Positions 23,071-37,550 are shown, counted from the stretch's first letter. The stretch: 64,000 nt of DNA from Lithospermum erythrorhizon (GCA_019722365.1 JADFUC010001647.1:1-64000), one strand, 5' to 3'. The notes: generated by a model not told the origin, from the sequence alone. Numbers and translations: made by a program.

Positions 23071-25466
23071 TGCTGACCCGCTAGTTAAGCAATACTGAGA
23101 TTGAATCGTTAACAACATCACGCGAGTCACAATCGATGAATCTGATACTTTCTAAATATGACTTCTTGACATTAACAAAGGCAAAGCTTCTACTGTTGTT
23201 TCTTCGTGGTGTTCAATAACCATCAATATAACAAAAACAGCAAACATGGAAATCGCTTTTGAATATATCTGGCCGAGGATAAGAAATCCAAAAATCTAAA
23301 CATAGGGAAAGAGCATGACAAGCGAGACCCGCCATTTGAAATACAATAGCGCGAAGTCACAGAAATGCTCTGGTAAGCGTGAGGAATGACTTGATAGGGG
23401 ACTTCATGCCGCTACTTTATGATCTTATGACTCACAATGTCTGAGATCCTCGGCCGCCTCAGCGATCGCTCACTTAGAGACACAGAAACTTAACCTTGTA
23501 GAAAAGTCGGTATAAAGTGAGTGAATACAAATACCACGAGATGTTACCAAAATCCATAATCATACTTATATATATATAACATATGTATATCATTAACCGA
23601 GCTACACAATGAATAAGCTTGTCCCTACAAAACCACATAGAGTCTCTTGCTCGTCTCACGTATCTGTATACCGAGGAGCTTATAACCATCAGCAATGCAT
23701 ATTCATTTAAAGCGTTTGACCTGAAAGTTATCAAATGAGGAATCCGCCTCTTCAAATAGTAAACAATTGAGGAATCACCCTCCACTTGGAAATAGTAAAA
23801 AATTAGAGGAATCCTTCGCGAATAACAAACAAATAGAGGTCGCCTCAACACGATAATACACATATAGGAATCTACCATGAATAATCAGATACCCTTGATA
23901 GCCATCGGCATGAGCACTCCCGAATCCACGGGGCACCCATTTCGATATGCATCTGGCTTGAGCACTCGATTCGAGAGTGTCGCGCTCGCGATATATATAT
24001 CAAGCGATCAAAATAAGCATGCCTTGCGTAATGCAGCGCTTGCGTCAACGGCCCGCGCGCCCAGCCGCAATGCAACATGACTTGCATTGGTATAACTGAT
24101 AACCACCGTGATCTCGTAACATGAATAATAATCACAATATCTCGTAATATGAATCATAATCGTATCATGCTTTTATGGATCATAATCATGCTCTGTAGCC
24201 ATGGATTATAATCGCATATCTCATGCGTGGATCATAATCGCTGACTATCTCATGTATGAATCATAATCACTTTCAATCTATCCAAAATAGTCCCTTAACA
24301 GCAACGTACCAAAATATATAAGCATAATATATCGTGAGATTTAATAATGTACCGCTTTCGAGCAGCGATAATATTAACTTCTAGGTGGTGCAATTTTGAT
24401 CCAGAGCACCAGCTCTAACTGAAATTATACATTATACTTAATTTCATTAGAATAACCTCTCTTAACATACATATAAACTTGAGTATTATACCCGTCTGTG
24501 AATTCAATTTACTGCCTTACTTATTCATTCGTATCCCCAGATTTAGTATACACTTCTAAAATTAGCGTAATTACATTAATTACCAGCTTCATAAATCGAT
24601 ATTGGTCGTCTTTTATTACCCAACAATAACACTTTAATCACATTCTAACCAATTGACAATCAATTGCCAACTAAATAAACCATTAAATCGTCTCCAATTG
24701 AACACTAACCACTATAAAGAACTTTCCCAGAACTTTCTCAACAATCTCTGCCAGTCCATATCCGAACCCATTAAAAGCACATATTCCCAAAATAACTCTT
24801 GGAATAACCTCTATTATTATTACAATTTAAAATTAAACTTAAGAAAAGTCAACAAAAGGCAACAAAGTCAACCCTACTTGTACACCACTTTCTTGATAAT
24901 CACTCAAAGTACTTTAAAATCCCTAAATAACCGTTAACTTGTTTTATCCATGTAAAGTCAAGATCAAAGTCAACCTGAAAACTCAAATATATAAAAATTC
25001 GACTCGAGCCTTAAATGATGAGATTTGGAAAGATTTAAGCTTACTATGATGAAATCTCCAAGATGGGAAGCAAAATTTGAGAGTTTAGATTCAACAAGTT
25101 TCACCAAGAAAATGGAAAAAAAATCAAGGTTGGGGCACTTAAGGGGGTTCGGCCCTTTATGGAGGAAAGAAGAAGATAGATTTTTGTTTTTGATGAATGG
25201 TGATAAGGATGAAGACTTAGTGGTGGTAGGTGGGACTTTTAAGTGGAGTTTAGGTCTCGTTTGGTTCACAATTTCGCTTCTCTTCTCGGTTTAACAACAT
25301 AACTCGAACATGTGTCAAATTACACATTTCTGTTATTCTCCAAAATATGTTATCGTTGACCCATATTATCATTTATTAGATTCAATTTTCTTTAGCATGA
25401 AGCTTACTCAACCCATGACTAAAATCATATAAAAAAAACAATTGCTCTGAGCAGGTTATTTAATCA
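23071..25466 (-). repeat. Chromovirus 3' LTR
   Basis: Minus-strand start TGATTAAATAACC at 25466, end ...GGGTCAGCA at 23071. It shares with 35455-37550 (same order and orientation) blocks such as GAATACAAATACCAC, CCCGAATCCACGGGG, repeated ATGAATCATAATC units, TGATAATCACTCAAA, AAATCAAGGTTGGG and GATGAATGGTGAT. It shares with 30065-30345 the block AAATCCAAAA(T)...ACATAGG and GAGACCCGC. Confidence 0.85.
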
Positions 25467-25477
25467 CCCGCTTTCTT
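25467..25477 (-). other. Polypurine tract of the chromovirus
   Basis: AAGAAAGCGGG on the minus strand lies directly before the TG that opens the 3' LTR; this is where plus-strand DNA synthesis would be primed. Confidence 0.65.
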
Positions 25478-28400
25478 AAAATTTCATCACCGAAATTCTT
25501 TCCAGCATGGCCCGTTCCCAACTCTTACCATCTCATGTGTTATAATAGCATATTAGCACAAAGTTTAAGAACTAACCTTCTATTTAGAAAAGATGTGGAT
25601 ATTGACTTACGACATCCTCCTCTACGTTCTGACAGCAAACAAATATGATTTCGCCCACAACTTCGCACAAAACTACAACTTTGTTTAGCAACACTCTTTC
25701 ATACGATCAGAATTTTCACGGTTTCTTCCTCACGTAAGGTCCTCTCCAAACTCCATTGGTTGTGACTCTGGAATAGGATTCGTCTAGGATATACTTCCTG
25801 GCTTGTGACCATGGAAGGCGTTGCCAGATTAATCAATTCTAAGACAGCGCTGGCAGTGACACAGTTCTTTCTTCCCAAATCTCATGCGGACCCGAAGCGT
25901 ATACGTGGGCTGACTTCCCTCTTTGAATGTCGATACACCTTTCAATATTCTCAAAGAATATTTTATCACCATTTCAAGCGTTAAATCCACACGGCGACGA
26001 TGCATACATCTTTGCATACATCTTTGCGCTTGCTTTCAGTCTTTGTTGGCATTAATTTTATTCTCTCATGAAGCCGCTTTACAGTGACTCCGGACCGTAT
26101 ATTTTCCTATCCACGACCTGAACCAACAAGCGGAGGTTTACACATTTCCTTCCGTTACAACCTCGAATGGTGTCGTCAATCTTGGCGTGGAAATTTATTA
26201 TTATATGCAAACTCCATTTTAGAGCGAAATTCATAAAATTAATTTCGGAAAAGTTCAACACATAGGCCCTTGACATATCTCAAATATTTGAATTGTTCTA
26301 CATTGCCCATTCGGCTGTGGATGAAATGATGTACTCAAATTGACCACAATCCAATGTTCTTGAAATCCTTAAAATGCAAAGTGAATCTAGCGTCTCGATC
26401 GTACAATGGATACCCCGGCCTCCATTACCATTAACAATTTGATCGACATATAACCTTGTCAATTGCTCGAGGACCGTGGTGAATTTAATTGGTAAGAAAT
26501 GGTGATTTAAATGATCATTAACACTCGCCCCAAATGTAAATCATTAATTTCGATGTCACCAAAGTCCGAAAACAAAATCCATCGTAATATGCTCCCGATC
26601 CACTCTGGGAATAGGAAGGTGTTTAAATACCCAGCCCCGGATGTCGGTGTTCTATCTTCGCTTTTTGTTAATGAAGTGTTGAGACATTTGATACAAATTG
26701 ACAATTTCCTTTCTTCGTGTTGGGCCGCTGATACCTTTATTTCTTCAGTCTCTTACATGCATCTTTGGCACCACCGGAGTGCATACTATATGGGCATTAT
26801 GAGCTTCGTCAGAAATCTCTTTTTGACTCACGAGTAAAGGCGCGAGCAATCACCATGTTGTAAGGGGCTCATCTGCCCACGAAGTCCCCGATGCAACTTG
26901 CATTTCCATACAATTATTTTTTTGCAATTTCTCATCTTTTGTTTGCCCTCAATTATTCGATCAGAAGAACGGTCGAACTCTTATTTGGTACTTATGAGCA
27001 TACATGACTCAGCTCCAAAATTAACACCAAAGTTGCTTCATTTCATTCGATAGCTCAGCCAACCTACCTTTCACGACAATAAATGACCACCGCATTCGCC
27101 TTTCGGGATGATACTTTCAATGGAAACATCATAATCGCTAATAAACTCCATCCCGCCCATGCGCAGTTGATCTCTGCGTCGGAATTGCTAAACTTTAATC
27201 GATGCAAAAATTTGGCAAGTCGCTGCCGTACGGATAATGCTCGAATCTTAAGTGCAAAATTACAATTGCTGAAGCTAGTTCCAAATCGTGCGTCGGATAA
27301 TTCTTCTCATGATTTCTCATTAATAAATGCGTAGCTACTCTACCTTTACCGTATTGGGTGCAGCATCCAACCGATGTGGCCATGTCATTGCTTACGACAT
27401 AGCCAATATTCTGACGGAAATTAATCATGGCCGCGGTAGTCAATTTCTCTTTCAACTCATTGAAACGTTACAAATCCTCCTCCAAACAAATGAGACTCCA
27501 CTTTGTGGTCAACACAGTCGTAGATTGTTTGCAATAATTGAAAAGTCTGTATAAATCTCCGATAGTATCGGTAGACCCAAAAAACTTAACATTTCGGTAA
27601 CACTGCGTGGTGGTTCCCCTGATTTCATCACAACTTCAACTTTTTTGAGATCAGCCTTCTACCCTCAAATCACATGACCAGGCGCACTTTTTGACCAAAA
27701 TTTGTGCTTGGAAAATTTAGCATATGATTCATTTTTTCCTCGAAGTCTGCAATGTGATTCTCGAGTGTTTCTTTATGCTCTCCTCGCTACTGAGAATATA
27801 TCAAAATGTATTCAATGAACACCACACAAATTGTATCCAAGTAGGCGAACGCTTTGGGTCATGCGAGTCCACTCATGGCTGCGGGGGTCGTCGGCCAGGC
27901 GTTATCACCAAAAACTGTGATACTTATATCTTGTTCTAAATGCGACTTGACATAAATGCCTCCCATAATCCTCAATGATGGCCTTTGACCTCAAGTCAAT
28001 CTTAAAATACCGGGCATCCTTGATTGATCAACAGTCATCAATCTGGCAGCGGATATCGATTCTTAATTGTTACTTTTTCATTTATAGCTTCGTCACAACC
28101 TCAGAGAGATCGTCAACAACTGTATGAGCCTTTTGGAGCACCCAGGTGAAGCTACTTGGTCGAATGAATCCATTATCAACAATTCTGCAATTGCGTCTTG
28201 ACTCCTTCGACTTCTGCGGGAAGCGGATTTCTATATAAAGTGCCACCCCAGAAATCGGAATTAGTGCAGAATTAATTCTATGGGAAAAACTCCACCTCTC
28301 GAGATAGGAGGAAGTCAGCAACTCATAAACACATCAACATACTCTCTCACGACATGCCTCCCTTTCAAATCGATCATCTCGCTAATTGTATTAAACCAAC

Positions 28401-30046
28401 ATGGAGCGAATAACGGCCAATCCACTTCTCTGACATCTTACATGGGCAGCAGGCGGAAATGAGACAGATGAAAGAATTTTCTATACTGGGAAGAAGATCT
28501 TAGATTTACGAGGACTGAATATTTCGATCTTCTTAAGATGACGATCTATCGCGTGCCAGCCAATCCACGTTCTGAATAGGTCAATCTTCATCTCGAAAGG
28601 CGTCATCATCTCCAAACATTGATTTTTTAATATAAGGACAATTTCTAAGTACACCATCAATCTTATGAACTTCCCGGCGGAGTTTAGAATTAGAAGTGGT
28701 ATGGCAAGAAATTTCTCGAGTTATAGAGAATCTGAAGGAAAATTTGGAGATATGAAGAATGAGTAGATCGAGGAGTGAACAAGACTTTTGCTTCAACCCA
28801 TGTTGGTACTGTTACCGCGCAGAGAATCAAACTACGTCTTTGGAGTAGCGCAAATATCACCCGACTAGTTCGGCGCGAATAGTCCCAATGAATTCTTTAC
28901 CCGGACTATTTCCAAGCTCAGCCCGGCTTCCTGCAGAATCAAACCTCAAGCTTCATGATAAATTTGGCCTTTCATATGCTCGGTTGCCTTAGAGTAAATG
29001 TACTAAGCGCTCCACATTCAACACTGCGCGCCTCTGGCGACAATCAACGACTGATATTGCCCTTCCTCTCGATAACCTCTAGATCCCGGACCGATTAAAA
29101 AGACACAGGCACGAAAGCAGTGAATCTTGAATTGAGAAGTAGTAAGCGGGGCAACGGCCCGACTCTGATTGTAATGGCAGCGTCTGATGGGTGGTTCACG
29201 GAACCCCAACTTCGGCCACCCATGCTGAGAGCGTCATGTCTTCTCTTCTCCCCGCTTATTTGGATTTTCAGCCCAAATCCATCTCTACCTTGGCATCATT
29301 CGGCTGAATTCGCTGAAAAGTTGCATAATTCTTGAGTGACAACACGATGCGGATCTCCCCGATTCACATTCCATCACTGAACCTCACCGATCCTTTTTCT
29401 TCCACCATTAGTATTCTCAGAATCCAGCGAATCTTTTCTCATTGCGTCATTTATATTTACGCCCGTTGGCAAATTTGGATCAATTCTCTCTCTGGTATGT
29501 ATGGCAATCTCGAAATAAATTCATGAAACGGATCCATGGCACGGTGTCCGCTTCAGCGCGATCAAAGATGGTTATGTCTGGGCTCCACCGTGTAATACGT
29601 AGTGAATATGGTCCCTCGGCTCCCAGTGGCACCACATGACTTATGCTTGCTTTCGAATCTACAATGCTGAATAGGAGAATGGCTCTGCAAACTTTGGATC
29701 GCTTCGAGCGGTCAAATAACACTACGTAACTCCATTTCACTTGACTGATAAATGGATCTCTTGATCTTCTCATTTGATCATAATGGTCCCCTTTAGGCTC
29801 GTCAGCTGACCTGATACTGTCCCATTTTCCTCTTTGACTCGCTTTCTATAAAAGCTTCTCGCGGCTCCCTGGCACACCCATCTATTACCTCATGGCGCCC
29901 AGCGAAACAGAGACCTACGTGGCGGCATCCCAGCAGTCTGAAATAACAAAAGAAAGGAAAGAATCGAGACCCATGAAAACCCCTGACCTCGACAGCTATC
30001 GGCCTAGGCACATAACCGTACAGATACCACCGAGACCACGAACCTG
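25478..30046 (-). pseudogene. Chromovirus gag-pol polyprotein, decayed
   Basis: Domains in element order (minus strand, high to low). Gag (about 29770-29480: SWIRF-like PWIRFMNLFRDC). Protease (about 28880-28450: VLF..RSTHS, DVDWLARDR in shifting frames). RT (about 28400-27500: REYVDVF, ..IRPSS.TWV). RNase H (about 27455-27195: GKGRVATHLLM, NHEKNYPTHDLELASA). Integrase (about 26930-25830: NTFLFPEWIGSILRWILF, LSTSFHPQPNGQ, GRKCVNL, and the module MRFGKK). A chromodomain-like tail lies at about 25720-25590 (LLNKVVVLCEV...EEDVVSQYP). The chromodomain and tRNA-Met PBS place it among chromoviruses, probably Tekay/Del. Numerous stops and frame changes occur in every domain. Confidence 0.85.
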
Positions 30047-30060
30047 GGCTCACGATATCA
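30047..30060 (-). other. Primer binding site, initiator tRNA-Met type
   Basis: Minus strand TGATATCGTGAGCC, a slightly mutated form of TGGTATCAGAGCC, 4 bases inside the end of the 5' LTR (GGTCGTTACA). This fixes both the orientation and the LTR border at 30065. Confidence 0.8.
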
Positions 30061-30064
30061 AAAT

Positions 30065-30387
30065 TGTAACGACCACTTTGATCGGCCCGTCACAGCGTTT
30101 GAGATCATTATGACACATGCGCGAGTCGCTTGTCGATGGATGCGATAACAAATACTGACCTGTTGACATTAACCGAGATAAAACTCTACATTCATTACAT
30201 TGGTGTTCCATGACACATCCAGCATAACAAAGACAGCAGAACACAGTCACGGAATATTCTACTAACTTGAGGATACCAAGAAATCCAAAATACAACATAG
30301 GAAAAGTATGACACTTGAGACCCGCGTTGAAATACAACACGAGTCTAGAAATATAAAATCGACAACAAAAGGGGAATAGGCGGTGTA
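30065..30387 (-). repeat. Chromovirus 5' LTR, 3' piece
   Basis: Matches 23071-23390 in order and orientation (TTGACATTAAC, AACAAA.ACAGCA, AAATCCAAAA, GAGACCCGC). Cut off at 30387 by solo LTR A. Confidence 0.8.
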
Positions 30388-33300
30388 TGTAATACGCCCG
30401 TTCGGTTAATTTAAATTAATAATATTAATTAAATTAAAATTTATTTGTGCCGGAGTACATTTATAATAATTTAGTAGTGGTAGCCGGGGATAATTAAATT
30501 AGTTTAGCAGATGGTTAAGTGGTTTGATAACTCGATTAAACGATTTGGGCTGACTCTGTGATTTCCTAAGACTTAAAGGCTAAGTAACTATCATCATAAA
30601 TCTGAAACACAAAAATACAAAATATCTTCCTCGATCTTGAAACTGAGAGCCCATAAGCGAAACAAAAAGAATATTTTTCTTCCATTTCCTCACTTTGTTG
30701 CTTGTTAGAGTCCCAAGTTGATTATTAAGGCTTCCACGTCATACTTTCCCACAGAATTGAGGTGTCAAATGAGTTTTTAATTGATTTTTAATGTTTGACT
30801 TTGTTTGACTTTTTGACATAACTCAATTTATATGATGTTTCTAGTTTGTATGAATTGCTCATGATGTATATAGAGTGAGTAATTCATGATTTAGAGTTGT
30901 TTGAGGATGTTAGAGATATGTTGACTTTCTAGGTTTTAGTTGACTTTTATTGATATTTTATAAGACTTTAAATGTGAAAGTTTTAATTGGGACCTTATTG
31001 TAGCTATTGTAGGGTTAAATTTGTGATTTAAGTGATTAAAGGGAGTTGAGGTTGAAAGTGTGATTTGTAAGTTGAGTTGTTATTAAATATTTTGGGAGTA
31101 TAGGTTGTTAATTATGGACTTGAGGGTTAAATATAATGACTTATAAATTTGATATGAAATGTTAAGTAAGCCAAAATTGGAATTACAATAGAGGCAGATT
31201 AGGTTATGTCCAGAAGCCCAGGGTTGTTATTGGAGTTTTTCAAAATGGTTTAGAAATACTCGTTCCACTAAGAGTTGGTTTGTATCTTCTAGAGCATGAA
31301 GTATAGTAGTGAGTTTTTAATTCTCTTTTGTGTTATTTAGCGTTGATGGTAGAAGGAAGCGATTCTGTGGTGTGTTTTGCGAAGTTTTTTTTGTGGTAGC
31401 TAGTAGAGGTGGTAGTTATCTGGTCTTTACTTTACGTGCTTATTTTAAAATGTGTGAACATGTTATTGTGGTATGATGATTAGAATGATATACATGTTGA
31501 TAGTATGATTAATAGTAGAATGATATACATGTAATTGTTGTATGATTAATGTTGTGTGAGCCCCGTATTCCTTGATTATGCGGTGTAATTAAGTTGAAGA
31601 TTTCTTAAAGTAGTAATGAACTTGAACTCTGACTTCACAGCCTTGTCGGCGCTGTTGTATTCACATTGGCCTTGTCGACGCTTTGTTGTATTCTGACCGG
31701 CCTTGTGGTGGCTTGGCATGCTACATGGCCGGCGGTTGTGATTGATTTATGATTGTGTGATGTTTGGTGTGTGCTTGGATATTGTTTGGGAGTAGAAGGC
31801 AGAGGTGTTGGTTGGGTTAGAGGTGACTTAAGTATTTGGATATGACCACTATATTGGGATGATTATGCGGTTAAGTAGGCTATAAACTTCCTTGCATATA
31901 TGGCTATTAGCCGCTATACTTGATACATAAGTGCGGTATGAGATCTATTATCACTTTGATATGTGCATTGGTGTTGGCCTTATACTTCGGTATATAAGTA
32001 CGTGTAAGAGATCTATTATCGCTTTGCTATGTGTGCATCGTCGGTGTTGGCACTTGCTCACTGGTATAAGTGCGTGTGAGATCTATTATTACTTTGCTAT
32101 GTGCATTATCGGTGTTGGCCTTATACTTTGGTATAAGTGTAGTGTTACTCAATGATTAGTCCGTTTCCTACTTGGTGAAGCGGATTGAGTATATGCGCGT
32201 ACTAGAGGTTGTATACTTGTGGAGATATGAGAGATAGAAGGTAATGTAATAACCTGGGTTCAAGTTAATTCGATAATAATATTAATTAAAGTAAATTTAT
32301 TTGAGCTTGAGTCTGTTTATAATTTAGTAAGTAATACTTTGGGGGACAATTAAGTTAAGTTAGATCGTTAAGTCGTTCGATAGCTCGATTCGCGTGATTT
32401 TCGGGCACGAACTCCTGTGCAACTTTTCAAGACTTAAGTGTTAAGTCTTTCATCTTTATCCTTATCATCACAAAACACAAAAATATCTTCTTATTTATAG
32501 CTTGGCGAGATTACTATAACTTTTAGACAAACAAGAATTTTTTCTTCGTTTCTTCACTTGTTGTTTATAAAGATCCTCAAGTTGATTGTTAAGGCTTTCC
32601 AGACGCCTTTATCTTTCCCTCACGATTTTGAGGTAAGAAAATAGAGTTTTGGTTGATTTTGAGGTTGACTTTGGTTGACTTTTTACACTTAATTTGAGTG
32701 AATCTTAGTTTGTTATGCTGGATGCTATGATGTATGTAGTCTTTGAATTCATGATTTAGAGGTTGTTTGAGGATGTTATGGATGAGTTATTTGTTAGGTT
32801 AATTAGTTGACTTTGGCAGTTGATATTTTCTAAGATTTTAAAGTAAGGAAGTTTAATTGGGACCTTATTGTAGCTGTTGTGAGATTAAATTTATGATTTA
32901 AAATTGATTAAAGGGAGTTAGGTTAGAAAATCTCTTTTGATTTGTAAGTTGATTTATAATTGATACTTTTGAAGTATAGGTTGTTAATTATGGACTTGAG
33001 GGTTAAATATATTGGCTTGCCATTGATGAAAAATGTTAAAAAGTAAAATAAGGTGGAAAAGTGATAAAGTGGGAGATTCTAGCGGGGGGAATCGGTTGGG
33101 TTGTGTCCGGCTGAGGTTATTGATTCAGTTGTTTTACGAGTCATTTTTAGACTACGTTTAAAATGGTTCCACTTAGAGTTGGTAGTGTATCTTACTGGAG
33201 CATGGAAATATAGTAGTAGGTGCTTGATTCTATACTTTGGGTGTTTTTTGTTGAAGTTGATATAATTGGAAAGGCGTTACGTGATTGTGTTTTGCGAAGT

Positions 33301-35454
33301 TTTTTTGTGGTAGCTAAGCGAGGAGGGTGATCTTTTTATCTCGCAGATTGTTACCTCTCGTGCTTTACTTTAAGTGTGCCAGACATGTTATTATGATTAG
33401 CAGCAGGAATGATGTATGTGTAATGGTTTGTGTGAGCCATGATATAGTGATTATGTGATTATGATAGGCGTTGATTTAGCGGGGAAATGTAACTTGAAAT
33501 CCTGACTTATATTTAGATTTACATTGGCCTTGTAAACTTTGACATTTACGGTAATGGTATTTATTCATCGGCACTTATGTATTTACGTGGCATGTCGGCG
33601 GTTGTGATTGATTTATGATTGTGAGATGTTTTAGCTATATTGCTTTAACTGTTGAGGAGTAGAGTAGTTGGTTTTGAGAGGTGTTTGTTGGAGTTATGTA
33701 TGACTTTGAGGTGACTTGATATCGAGGATTTGACCACATGTTGGGATGATTAGGGGGTTAGGTGACTACTCATTTCCTTGCGGGGATATGTGATATTCAT
33801 TGGCCTTATCTTGGTATAAGTCACCGATGTGAACCTATTGTCACTATATGCGTTAGCCGATGTTGGCCTTATAACCCGGTATAAGTGTAGTAGGGAGATG
33901 TCATGTCTTGCTTTGCATTGCATAAGTGTGAGTGTGAGATCTATTGTCTTTCTTATGGGCATTGTTGATGTTGGCACTTATACTCTACGGTATAAGTGCG
34001 GTGGTTATTAGCGATTGATCCATTCTTGAGGTGAGCCAGGTTGAGTATATCTTGTTAGAGATTATATTTATGGAGATATGAGGGCAGAAGGTGATGACTA
34101 GAGTTATAGTCGTTTATTTGAGTCTCTATGATTTCATTATGAGTGTTTGTGTGCCTTATTAGGGCCTTACATTATATCTTGACATGTTATGCTTGAGACG
34201 CTTCTTCGGAATCTTATTGTATGACCTTATTAGGTAGTCACGGATATATATATATATATATATAATAGCCATGTATTTTATTCATGTTTGGCTATTATAA
34301 TAATTATGCGTACGTTCGGGTATGTTAAGTTCACCCGCATTGTTAAGTGTTCCACTTGAAACGCGGTACTACGTCCACTTTTCGCTATGGGCGGCATTTT
34401 CATTTGTGCAGGTTGTGAATGACTAGTTGAGCCGAGGCTGTTAGAGTTTCTTCAGTGGCTAGGTGAGCGTCGGGTGGCGGAGGATCCTCCACAGTCTCAT
34501 TTTGATGTGTTGTCCAACATTTGTTTTTATTGCCTTGTCTTGTCTTTTGGGATATATTTGTATATATATATGGAGTTAGTTGTGGTTTAGATATCACTGA
34601 TGGATTGTAAATTTTAAAAATTGTTTTTTTGTTTGAGGAATGTTGTTAATGGAAAGCAATTTTTTAGATGAAAGCGAGTTATGCTTTAAGCGGAGTGCGT
34701 CCATCGGTTTGATAAACTCACGATGTTAAAGTTATAATGATTCTACTTTCCGGGCGGCCGACACAGGGAGGCGGATTAGATACATGATGACTAGAGTTAT
34801 AGTCGTTGTTAGTCTGTGATTTAGTCTGGGTGATTGTGTGTGTGCATATTGAGACCTTATTATATATATGTTATACTGAAACCTTCTTTTTTTGAATCTT
34901 ATTGTACTTATTGTATTAGGTAGTCTGGACATATACGTATTTTATTCCATATGAACTAATATAATATTTAATACGTCTCGCTCCGTATGGTAAGTTCACC
35001 CGCAATGTTGGTTCCACCTAAGTTTTGCGAACTTCCACGCTTCCTTTTGCTGGGCGGCATTTCGTTTGTGCCGAGTTGAGCGGCTAGTTGAGCCACGTGG
35101 AGGTTGTTCAGTGGCTAAAATTGTGATCATAAGTCTCATTTTGATAATGTTGTCAACCGTTTTTTTATTGTTGTATTTTACTTCCAGACCTTGGCCTTGT
35201 CGGCAATTGTTTGCATCGAATCTGATGGTGCTGCCTTTTTGTAGCCTTGCAGGCATTAACTTTATTTGGGATATGTTGTATATATAATTGTAGTTTGGTT
35301 AGATATCACACGATGGATTGTAGAGATTTTAAAAGCTGTTTTTATTTTGAAGTCTTAATGTAAATCAAATTTTTGGATAGATACAGCAGAGTTAATACTT
35401 TAAACTTCGATGGAGTCTATCGATATGTTCAGGTGGGATATAATGATTCTCACA
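30388..35454 (+). mobile_element. Solo LTR A (nested in the chromovirus 5' LTR)
   Basis: Opens TGTAATACGCCCG at 30388, runs to about 32244, is interrupted by LTR B, and resumes at 34785 with the GATGACTAGAGTTATAGTCG block that should follow GAGATATGAGAGATAGAAGG. It ends near 35454 (ATAATGATTCTCACA), lacking the last approximately 40-50 bases seen in B. Same family as 2889-6413. No gag-pol and no clean duplication seen. Confidence 0.75.
32245..34784 (+). mobile_element. Solo LTR B (nested in LTR A), about 2.5 kb
   Basis: Opens TGTAATAACCTGGG and ends ...GGCGGATTAGATACA. It splits A between GATAGAAGG and GATGACTAGAG, two blocks that are contiguous in B itself (about 34090-34100) and in 2889-6413. 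Flanks read TAATG (overlapping the first TG) and TGATG, a possible imperfect 5-bp duplication. A (TA)n run lies at about 34241-34264. Confidence 0.75.
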
Positions 35455-37550
35455 GAATTAGATTCTGAAGGATGAGACTTCACCATGCACGCTTTCGCTT
35501 TATGATGCTTCGCTCGGTACCCATTATAGATCCTCGGCCGCTCAATCTCCCTGCAAGAGACCTGGGCATAAGCAATACTTGTAGAGAAAAGGGAGTCGGC
35601 TATAAAAAATTTGAGTGAATACAAATACCACAGATGTTACCCGATCACATATAATGCATTGCTTATATATTTAACATATGTATATACATTGAGCTTTAAT
35701 GAATATTGTCCCACAAGAGTACATAAAGATCCTCTTATATGATATCACATATGCTACATTGAACATAACCATCAACAATGCATATTATTTAAGGGAAACT
35801 ATTTTAGCACACAAAGTTATCAAAATGAGAAAATCCAACTCTAAATAAGTAAGCAAATTGAGGAATCCACCTCCTGAATAATGGCTCCAATTAGAGTCCA
35901 CCTCCTGGAAATAACAAACCCAAATAAGGAATCGCATAAATAATACCTGGCATATGAGAATCACTCAACAATAATCAGATGAAGTCTCCACCTCGTCCTC
36001 CGGGCCGAAACACTTCCTCGATATGCATGTCCTTTGAGCCTCCCGAATCCACGGGGATACCCGCTCAGTATCGTGCCCCGAACCTCAGTCGGGGTCACAG
36101 CTCCACAAATGTGCTATCAAAGCAATCAAAATAAACATGCACACAGATTACACTTTGACGCCTTGACACAAGTACGAGGAATGTGGTATAACCACGATAA
36201 CCACCTGATCTGCATGTGAATCATAATCTACGCTATCTGTAATATGAATCATAATCACAACTGTCTGCATGCATGGATCATAATCACAAGCCTCTATAAT
36301 ATGAATCATAATCACAACTATCTACTTGGATCATAATCACCTCATAATATGAATCGCCATCACTTTCGATCATATCAAAATAGTCGTAGCAAAACACGTA
36401 AATGTATAAGCATAAGGTATATGAAGGTTCCCGTCATTGATTTGTACTGTATAAAAGAACTTAGCGATGTGATAAGCTAGGTAGTCTCGTGCTAGGTCAG
36501 ACTCAGCTCTATTCAAAGAAATTATACATTATAACGCATTCAGTAGAATAACCTCTCTTAACATCTATATAAACCCGAGTATTATACCGCGTCTCACGAT
36601 TCAAATTTACTACGTTAGCAATCATCCTATCCCCAAAGTTGTTATCTGCTTCTAAATTCAAAGCGTAATTACATTCTAATTACCAACTTCATAATCCCCG
36701 ATATTAAATTAAATGGCTTTTATTACTGACTTAATAACACTTTAATCCATTCACAACCAATCAATGATAAATTGCCAGCTAAAAAACCATTAATACAACT
36801 TCTCAATTCAAACACTAACCCTTTATACGAACTTTCCCACGAACTTTCTCAACCCCAATCTACACTGTCAGTATCGAACCAATACTTCTATTCCCAAATA
36901 AATATAAAGTCCTGCAACCCTGTTACATTTTAAAGTTAACCAGAAAAAAGTCGGCAAAGAGCAACAAAAGTCAACACCATTTCACTTTACAACCTGATAA
37001 TCACTCAAAAGTCACCTAAAATCCCTAAACTAAACTTAGATAACATTTCTATCCAGCAGTGAAATCGAAGATCTGAGAAGGAGTCTTTAAAAGTTAAATA
37101 TATAAAAGTCAGCTTTCGAGCCTTAAATGATGGAGATTTGAAGATTAGAAAGCTTACCTATGATAATATGAGATGGGGAGCAAGTTTGAAGGTTGGATTA
37201 ATGAGTTTAGCCGAAAATGGAAGAAAAAATCAAGGTTGGGCAAGGAGTTGACCTTTATGGAGGAAGAAGAAGATAGATTTTTATTTTTGATGAATGGTGA
37301 TGAAGTAAGGATGAAGACTTAGTCAGGTGGTAGGTGGGACTTTTAAGTGGAGTTTGGAGTCTCGTTGGTTCCACGATTTGACCTGCTTACAGGTTTAACA
37401 GCATGCTTCGAGCATGGTAAATTACATTTACGATACCGAAATATATTATATCGTTCAACCCGTATTATCATTTATTCCGTTCAAATTTTACTTTAACCGC
37501 CCATCTTGGAAGCTAAAATCATAAAAAACACTCACGAATGGGTTATTTCA
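35455..37550 (-). repeat. Chromovirus 5' LTR, 5' piece
   Basis: Matches about 23390-25466 (GATCCTCGGCCGC, GAATACAAATACCAC, CAATAATCAGAT, CCGAATCCACGGGG, ATCATAATCAC units, CCACTTAAAAGTCCCACCTACCAC on the minus strand). It begins TGAAATAACCC at 37550. The left edge near 35455 is approximate. Confidence 0.8.

Larger units (their letters stand above)
23071..37550 (-). mobile_element. Ty3 chromovirus (Tekay/Del-like) with nested solo LTRs in its 5' LTR
   Basis: Whole element on the minus strand: 5' LTR (37550-35455 plus 30387-30065, interrupted), PBS, gag, protease, RT, RNase H, integrase, chromodomain, PPT (25477-25467), 3' LTR (25466-23071). The LTRs are about 2396 and 2419 bp once the nested insertion is taken out, which agree well. 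ACGAG flanks both ends. It lies inside a MULE transposase gene. All domains carry stops and frameshifts, so it is inactive. Confidence 0.88.

Noticed and set aside
34241..34264. (TA)n run as a regulatory site
   Set aside because: A simple dinucleotide expansion inside LTR B, with no supporting context.
30388..34784. LTRs A and B as the two LTRs of one element
   Set aside because: They are not separated by gag-pol or a PBS, and A resumes after B at the expected internal block, which fits a solo LTR inside a solo LTR.
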